DNA of 5,383 nucleotides, from the NCBI GenBank assembly GCA_027353565.1, contig DAIEHO010000090.1:1-5383 (forward strand), in the 5' to 3' direction. Below, one piece after another: positions 1-5,383 of this stretch (position 1 is the stretch's first letter; every line of letters starts with the position of its first letter). This DNA comes from Propionibacteriaceae bacterium (GTDB lineage: Bacteria; Actinomycetota; Actinomycetes; Propionibacteriales; Propionibacteriaceae). Below the pieces are notes generated by a model. That model saw nothing but the letters and a program-made list of their open reading frames with translations, ran no database searches and had not been told where the DNA came from. The position numbers and the translations under genes were made by a program.

Positions 1-306
1 TCACCGATCGTGTTCCACTCCACGTGGGCGGTCCTCGTCGATGTCACGGCCGGTGCGGTGCTGTCGAGCAGCTCGATGGCGCCCGAGATCGACGGCGCCG
101 ACCTCGCGGTCTTCGGCCCGATGGACTCGACGTACGCGACAGAGCTCACGGCGGGCTGGCAGCCAGGCTGGGGCGACACGCTCATCGCGGTCGCTGCGCT
201 GGCGGGCGGTCGGGCGATCGTCATCGGCCGCAACGGCGGACCCGCGTACCTTCCCGTGGAGCTCGTGCGGCTGCAGCATCTGGCGACACTCGCCGGCGCC
301 CGCTGA
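1..306 (+). CDS. 3' end of a GAF-like domain protein (partial, hypothetical)
   Basis: The reading frame is open from the left edge to a TGA at 304-306, so only the last 101 residues are visible and the true start lies outside the window. The GTG at position 10 is an internal valine codon as far as can be seen and has no ribosome binding site. The visible part alternates hydrophobic strands (WAVLVDV, DTLIAVAAL, RAIVIGR) and ends in GGPAYLPVELVRLQHLA. That ending resembles the last strand and helix of GAF-type sensory domains (a GR.GGP turn followed by an E..RL..LA helix). No membrane segment or enzyme motif is visible. Its stop lies four bases from the stop of the next gene on the opposite strand, so the two are convergent. 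That it is a gene is fairly sure from the uninterrupted frame and protein-like composition; the GAF assignment is from pattern only and is tentative. Confidence 0.6.
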   Translation, partial: SPIVFHSTWAVLVDVTAGAVLSSSSMAPEIDGADLAVFGPMDSTYATELTAGWQPGWGDTLIAVAALAGGRAIVIGRNGGPAYLPVELVRLQHLATLAGAR

Positions 307-308
307 CG

Positions 309-326
309 GCTCAGCTTCCGTTGAGC
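309..326. terminator. Weak hairpin at convergent gene ends
   Basis: GCTCA (309-313) can pair with TGAGC (322-326) around an 8-nt loop. It overlaps the stop region of the two convergent genes, where a bidirectional terminator would be expected. The stem is only five base pairs and no clear T run follows on either strand, so this is a weak candidate supported mainly by position. Confidence 0.15.
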
Positions 327-520
327 TTGGTGAACACCCAGTAGCCGAGCCCGAACAGGGCGCTCGTCACGACGAGGGCCGTGAGGCCCACCCAGACGCG
401 TGCCCACCTCTTCGCACGTGTCGACGGGACCTTGATCGGTCCCCACTCACCGATGCGGGGCTGGGCACGGGCAGGGACATGGGCGTTCAGATCGAGGTCG
501 GTGAAGACTCGTCGTGCCAC
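311..520 (-). CDS. Small single-pass membrane protein (69 aa, hypothetical)
   Basis: I do not recognise a named family. From a GTG at 520-518 the protein has 69 residues: a charged N-terminal half with the segment GEWGPIKVP (about 24-32), a basic stretch (RAKRWAR, 35-41), one hydrophobic helix at about 42-64 (VWVGLTALVV through GYWVF), and a short tail ending KLNGS. The basic residues before the helix suggest an N-in, C-out orientation under the positive-inside rule. The frame stays open upstream to 772, but that part lies inside ligA in another frame and is Arg/Ser-rich shadow sequence. The GTG at 520 is therefore the most sensible start, being the only standard start codon between the ligA stop and the membrane helix. 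No Shine-Dalgarno sequence precedes it; instead an 11-bp hairpin ends 11 bases upstream. The gene lies 46 nt after ligA on the same strand, so it may be read by transcripts passing the hairpin or may have its own start. Function unknown. Confidence 0.6.
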   Translation of the reverse strand: MARRVFTDLDLNAHVPARAQPRIGEWGPIKVPSTRAKRWARVWVGLTALVVTSALFGLGYWVFTKLNGS

Positions 521-530
521 GACGACCAGA

Positions 531-559
531 GTACGGGCTCGGCGAAGGCGAGCCCGTAC
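531..559 (-). terminator. Perfect 11-bp hairpin after ligA, candidate terminator
   Basis: GTACGGGCTCG (531-541) is the exact reverse complement of CGAGCCCGTAC (549-559), with a 7-nt loop between. On the minus strand the stem begins seven bases after the ligA stop codon, the usual place for an intrinsic terminator. The sequence after it (TCTGGTCGTC) is not a real U tract, as is common in high-GC actinobacteria, so termination may be partial or need other factors. The hairpin also ends 11 bases before the GTG of the small membrane gene, so it could instead limit translation or read-through into that gene. The structure is seen directly; its role is inferred. Confidence 0.6.
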
Positions 560-566
560 GAACCGC

Positions 567-2708
<2,142 letters not shown>

Positions 2709-3680
2709 CTAGGAGAACAGACGTTCCTCCACGAGACCGCAGGCCTCGCGCAGGGTCCGTGCAACCCGGACGGCTGCGTCCGGCGTGAACGAGGCGAGAC
2801 CGCACGCCGGGGTCAGGGCGAGGTGGCCCGAGAGCCGGTCTCCCAGCTCGAGGGGACGGAGCCAGTCCAGGGTACGGGCCACGACCTGATCCGCGGTCGG
2901 CACCGTGGCACCGGACGACGTCGGCACGATGCCCAGCCACAGGTCTCCCCCGGCGTCGACGTGCTCCGCCAGGAGGTCGACCTCCCCTGGAAGCTCGGCA
3001 TCCACGGCGAAGGTGTGGACGCCGGCATCCATGAGCGGGCGCCACGGCGCAGGCGCGCAGCTGTGGACGACCAGTCCGGGGTCCAGCGACGCCAGGGCTC
3101 CGTAGGCACGGCCGAACTCCTCCGGCTCGACCGGCGGGCACTGCCGGAGGCCGCTCGATGACCGGATGGCACCCTCAGCGACCCCGCCCAGGGCCGGCTC
3201 GTCGAGCTGCAGCACCGGCTGGGCTCCAGGGACGAGAGCACGTACTCGCGCCACAAGCTCACGCACGGCGGCGAGATGTGCCTGTACGAGGTCCCGCCGG
3301 GCACCGGGGTCGATGACCATCGGCTCGCCCCGCGGGAGGTCGACGAGCGCCAGCAGCGTGTACGGGCCGGTGAGCGACACCTTCAAGGGCCCTTCGTACC
3401 CGTCGAGCACCTCCGCGAGCACGTCAAGGTCGTCGCGAAGCATCGCCTTCGCCCGCCGCTGCTCCTGCCCGGACGAGGCGGAGACCCGCCAACGGCTGGT
3501 ACCGCGCTCCATGCCGATCTCCAGCAGGCCCAGCGCTCGACCGACCATCTCGGCCCCCGGCCCTCGAGCGGGGATCTCGGGGAGGTACGGCAGGTCCCAC
3601 AGCTCCGTGGACTGACGTACCGCGTCGTCGATCGTCATCTGGGGCCACGATCCGATGCCCGTCGCTGGGAGACCTTTCAT
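2709..3680 (-). CDS. MetE-barrel family protein (cobalamin-independent methionine synthase-like)
   Basis: This 323-residue protein matches the C-terminal catalytic barrel of cobalamin-independent methionine synthase (MetE) but lacks the N-terminal domain that makes full MetE about 750 residues. Visible family features are the opening TGIGSWP (7-13), SLTGPYTLL (102-110), QLDEPAL (158-164), VHSC (205-208) and LTPACGL (289-295). H206, C208 and C293 fit the His-x-Cys and Cys zinc ligands that activate the homocysteine thiol in MetE; E229, in the strand FAVDAEL, is a candidate for the fourth ligand. D160/E161 correspond to the substrate-contacting DEPA motif. Known relatives include the uncharacterised M. 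tuberculosis Rv3015c, also beside ligA. Methyl donor and acceptor cannot be read from the sequence; the short form lacks the half that helps bind polyglutamyl folate. The ATG at 3680 has no Shine-Dalgarno but sits six bases after a TACGAT box, suggesting a leaderless transcript. First gene of the probable operon with ligA. Confidence 0.9.
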   Translation of the reverse strand: MKGLPATGIGSWPQMTIDDAVRQSTELWDLPYLPEIPARGPGAEMVGRALGLLEIGMERGTSRWRVSASSGQEQRRAKAMLRDDLDVLAEVLDGYEGPLKVSLTGPYTLLALVDLPRGEPMVIDPGARRDLVQAHLAAVRELVARVRALVPGAQPVLQLDEPALGGVAEGAIRSSSGLRQCPPVEPEEFGRAYGALASLDPGLVVHSCAPAPWRPLMDAGVHTFAVDAELPGEVDLLAEHVDAGGDLWLGIVPTSSGATVPTADQVVARTLDWLRPLELGDRLSGHLALTPACGLASFTPDAAVRVARTLREACGLVEERLFS

Positions 3681-3686
3681 GCACGG

Positions 3687-3692
3687 ATCGTA
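3687..3692 (-). promoter_or_regulatory. -10 box for a leaderless MetE-like/ligA transcript
   Basis: On the minus strand TACGAT fits the actinobacterial TANNNT -10 consensus. Its last T (3687) is followed by six bases (3686-3681) and then the A of the ATG at 3680, which puts the expected transcription start on the first base of the start codon. The absence of any Shine-Dalgarno before this ATG agrees with a leaderless mRNA. No good -35 is seen 16-18 bases upstream, which is common for this promoter class. The spacing is read directly; promoter activity is inferred. Confidence 0.55.
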
Positions 3693-3708
3693 GGGCCACC
3701 GGTTTCGA

Positions 3709-3714
3709 TAGCCT
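3709..3714 (+). promoter_or_regulatory. Possible -10 box for the membrane-anchored protein gene
   Basis: TAGCCT fits TANNNT and would place a transcription start near 3721, five bases before the AGGAGG at 3726 and giving a leader of about 16 nt. No recognisable -35 lies at the right distance. The 56-nt divergent gap leaves little other room for a promoter, but the match itself is weak. Confidence 0.3.
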
Positions 3715-3725
3715 TTACCAGCCCT

Positions 3726-3731
3726 AGGAGG
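3726..3731 (+). promoter_or_regulatory. Strong Shine-Dalgarno deciding among three start codons
   Basis: AGGAGG, extending to AGGAGGTGAT (3726-3735), is a full match to the 16S rRNA 3' end. Three in-frame candidate starts follow: GTG 3731, ATG 3734 and ATG 3737. The GTG overlaps the site itself and ATG 3734 is only two bases away, whereas ATG 3737 has the usual five-base gap. The site therefore favours 3737. Confidence 0.85.
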
Positions 3732-3736
3732 TGATG

Positions 3737-4696
3737 ATGAGCGAACCCACGACCGAACGCCGACACCCCACCGTGAGGGGCTGGATGGTCTTCGCCATCG
3801 TCGCGGCTCTGGCCATCACGGCCGGCGCCATCACCGGACGGGTCCTCTCGGGCGCGAGCGGTGGGACGGCTCCCTCGGACACCGTGCTCCGGTTCTTCCG
3901 GGCGGTTCGCGACAACGACGCCAAGGCTGCCCTCGCCGAGCTCGCGACCACCCCCGCCGACACGACGTTCATCACCGACGCAATCCTCGCGGCGGGCCAC
4001 TCGACCAGCGCGATCACGGAGATCAGCGTGCCGGCGACCGACTCGACGGTCGTGCCCGTCTCGTACAAGCTGGGCGGCGAGATGGTGACCGACCGGATCT
4101 CCGTGGAGCCCGTCGGCAACGGCTACAAGATCTCGACGTCCCTCAACTCCGGCGGGATCGCGCTCAAGGACGGCATCCGGAAGCAGCTCCCCCTCAGCAT
4201 CGCCGGGACCGCCGTCACGACCGACACCGTCATGCTGCTTCCCGGCAGCTATCCGTTGACGACGGTGTCCGACCACGTGCGCTACGGCACGGGGTCGCTG
4301 GTCGTGAAGCGGCTCGCTGACGCACCCTCGGCGAACGACCTCACGCTCGCGGTCTCGGACGCCGGCCGGAACGCCGTGGCCACCGCGGTGACCGCTTCCC
4401 TCGAGGCGTGTGCCGCGGAGAAGTCGTTCACCCCGGCCGGCTGCCCGTTCAAGCTCACGGTGACGACCGCCGACCCCAGCACGGTCGTCTGGACGGTCCT
4501 GTCACACCCGGCCGACGGCGTCAAGATCACGATCTCCGCCACAGACGTGTCACACAGCACGGTCGAGGTGCCCCTGACGATGCGGATCTCCTACCTCGAC
4601 GGAGCCGTGACGGTCTCCCAGGACCTGCCGAACATCCAGGCCGTCGGCACCATCGACCTCGTGGCGGACCCGACGACAGTGGTCTGGACGACTTGA
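3737..4696 (+). CDS. Membrane-anchored extracytoplasmic protein of unknown function
   Basis: The product (319 residues from the ATG at 3737) has a short basic cytoplasmic N-terminus (about 1-15), one hydrophobic helix at about 16-37 (WMVFAIVAALAITAGAI), and a Thr/Ser/Val-rich extracytoplasmic part of about 280 residues. There is no lipobox cysteine in or after the helix and no clear AxA cleavage site, so it is probably a signal anchor. Just after the membrane, VLRFFRAVRDNDAKAAL (about 50-66) resembles the first helix of NTF2-like or DUF4878-type domains (F..A...D...A). The rest alternates short beta strands. The only two cysteines, C225 and C236 in the SLEACAAE...AGCPF segment, are close and could form a disulfide; a similar Cys...GCPF segment is familiar from secreted domains of other actinobacterial anchored proteins, though I cannot name the family. 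It is divergent from the MetE-like gene and co-directional with glgX, 133 nt away. No enzyme motif is visible. Confidence 0.88.
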   Translation: MSEPTTERRHPTVRGWMVFAIVAALAITAGAITGRVLSGASGGTAPSDTVLRFFRAVRDNDAKAALAELATTPADTTFITDAILAAGHSTSAITEISVPATDSTVVPVSYKLGGEMVTDRISVEPVGNGYKISTSLNSGGIALKDGIRKQLPLSIAGTAVTTDTVMLLPGSYPLTTVSDHVRYGTGSLVVKRLADAPSANDLTLAVSDAGRNAVATAVTASLEACAAEKSFTPAGCPFKLTVTTADPSTVVWTVLSHPADGVKITISATDVSHSTVEVPLTMRISYLDGAVTVSQDLPNIQAVGTIDLVADPTTVVWTT

Positions 4697-4724
4697 CGAG
4701 CGCCCACCGTGGACCACGACGCGA

Positions 4725-4754
4725 TTGGGACGATCCACCACGCCCCTGTAAAGT
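4725..4754 (+). promoter_or_regulatory. Candidate promoter for glgX
   Basis: TTGGGA (4725-4730, four of six to TTGACA) and TAAAGT (4749-4754, four of six to TATAAT and a full TANNNT match) are separated by 18 bases. They lie in the gap after the upstream gene's stop and would give a glgX leader of roughly 70 nt. TGTAAAGT is one of the few A/T-rich spots in this gap. The match is moderate and no activity evidence is available. Confidence 0.4.
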
Positions 4755-4775
4755 CACGCCACGCGACTGGTCGAA

Positions 4776-4796
4776 CCCGGAGCCTCTGGCACCGGG
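4776..4796 (+). other. Imperfect hairpin in the glgX leader
   Basis: CCCGG (4776-4780) pairs with CCGGG (4792-4796), and inside it GCC (4782-4784) pairs with GGC (4788-4790) around a TCT loop, with one A-A mismatch: eight base pairs in all. It lies between the candidate promoter and the glgX ribosome binding site, 33 bases before the ATG. It could be a terminator of the upstream gene (no U run follows) or a leader structure affecting glgX. The fold is read by eye; its function is unknown. Confidence 0.35.
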
Positions 4797-4829
4797 GGTG
4801 AAGTCTTTCGGCCCCGATACGAGGTACTG

Positions 4830-5383
4830 ATGAGCCTGGAGGCACTGCCGGCGCCGGCGCCGGACGCAGCGCTCGGCGCTCATGTGGACGACAACGGGAC
4901 GTCGTTCTCGTTGTGGGCTCCCCGGGCGACGCGGGTCGAGCTCGCCCTTGTCGCGCCCGATCGCAGCCAGCACAACATCGACCTCGAGGCATCCGCGGAC
5001 GGCGTCTGGACCACCTGGGTCGAGGGTGTCGGCGACGGCGCTCTGTACGGTTACCGCGTCCACGGCCCGTGGGATCCGGAGTCGGGCCAGCGCTTCAACC
5101 CGGCGCGTCTGCTGATGGACCCGTACGCACGCGCGTACACGGGCGGGGTCGACTACGCCGGCCCGATCAGGGACCACAGGGCCGAGTCCAACTATCTCCT
5201 CGACCCCACCGACTCGTTCCTGGCGGTCCCGTTGTCCGTCGTCGTCGCACCCACACCCCCTCCGACACCGGTCGAGCGGCGGCCGATGTCCGACAGCGTC
5301 ATCTACGAGCTCCACGTCAAGGGCTACACGCGCCTGCATCCCCAGGTCCCCGAGCACCTGCGCGGCACGTACGCGGGTCTGGC
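4830..5383 (+). CDS. glgX: Glycogen debranching enzyme GlgX/TreX (5' part, truncated by window edge)
   Basis: GlgX hydrolyses alpha-1,6 branch linkages in glycogen or limit dextrin in the cytoplasm; in actinobacteria the same family (TreX) often feeds the TreY/TreZ trehalose pathway. The first 184 residues are visible of a family normally about 700 long. An N-terminal CBM48/isoamylase-N beta domain spans about 15-105, with GTSFSLWAPRATRVEL (23-38), YGYRVHGPWDPESG (73-86) and FNPARLLMDPYARA (89-102). The GH13 barrel then begins with VIYELHVKGYTRLHP (157-171) and LRGTYAGL (177-184), which closely follow the family's IYE.HV.G.T..HP and RGTYAGL motifs. The catalytic Asp/Glu residues lie beyond the edge. 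The ATG at 4830 follows GAGGT (4821-4825) at a normal distance. A Pro/Ala repeat near the N-terminus (PAPAP, 7-11) is a likely flexible leader. The frame is open to the edge, so nothing suggests damage. Whether it is named glgX or treX depends on the downstream genes. Confidence 0.95.
   Translation, partial: MSLEALPAPAPDAALGAHVDDNGTSFSLWAPRATRVELALVAPDRSQHNIDLEASADGVWTTWVEGVGDGALYGYRVHGPWDPESGQRFNPARLLMDPYARAYTGGVDYAGPIRDHRAESNYLLDPTDSFLAVPLSVVVAPTPPPTPVERRPMSDSVIYELHVKGYTRLHPQVPEHLRGTYAGL

Noticed and set aside
3677..4276. 199-codon minus-strand frame opposite the anchored protein gene
   Set aside because: It is antisense to a gene with a perfect ribosome site and a clear membrane anchor, and is Arg/Gly/Asp-rich shadow sequence that also covers the divergent promoter gap.
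4848..4863. 16-bp perfect palindrome CCGGCGCCGGCGCCGG
   Set aside because: It is explained by alternating CCG/GCG codons for the Pro-Ala stretch near the GlgX N-terminus, so it is more likely codon repetition than a binding site.
4527..5357. 276-codon minus-strand frame across the anchored protein gene and glgX
   Set aside because: It is antisense to two better supported genes and has no recognisable motif; glgX motifs in the plus strand settle the coding strand.

Overview
The window looks like ordinary core chromosome from a high-GC actinobacterium. GC content is high in all genes and third codon positions are strongly G/C. NAD-dependent DNA ligase sits beside a short MetE-barrel protein, an arrangement I recall from Mycobacterium tuberculosis (Rv3014c/Rv3015c). 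A Nocardioides/Aeromicrobium-like genus (Propionibacteriales) is a plausible guess that the sequence alone cannot prove.

Layout from left to right. (1) Positions 1-306 hold the 3' end of a plus-strand gene whose C-terminus resembles a GAF-type sensory domain. (2) Four bases later, tail to tail, a short minus-strand gene (520 to 311) encodes a 69-residue single-pass membrane protein. (3) A perfect 11-bp hairpin (531-559) separates it from the minus-strand ligA (2672 to 567), which is complete and has all LigA domains. (4) Upstream of ligA, 36 nt away and probably co-transcribed, lies a 323-residue MetE-barrel protein (3680 to 2709). (5) A compact divergent intergenic region of about 56 nt separates it from a plus-strand gene (3737-4696) for a membrane-anchored extracytoplasmic protein of unknown function. 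(6) After a 133-nt gap with a candidate promoter and a hairpin, the plus-strand glgX/treX glycogen debranching gene starts at 4830 and runs off the right edge.

How the genes relate. The minus-strand block (MetE-like protein, ligA, perhaps the small membrane protein) appears to be driven from a leaderless promoter: a TACGAT box ends exactly six bases before the ATG of the MetE-like gene. The ligase seals nicks in replication and repair. The MetE-like protein has the zinc and methyl-transfer site residues but lacks the N-terminal half of full-length MetE, so its substrate is open. glgX belongs to glycogen/trehalose metabolism and probably starts a separate unit continuing beyond the window.

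I saw no mobile element, CRISPR array, tRNA, rRNA or clear sign of horizontal transfer, and no convincing new multi-gene system. The points most worth checking are the leaderless divergent promoter region, the uncharacterised MetE-like partner of ligA, the hairpin that sits where the small membrane gene's ribosome binding site should be, and the unknown secreted-domain protein.
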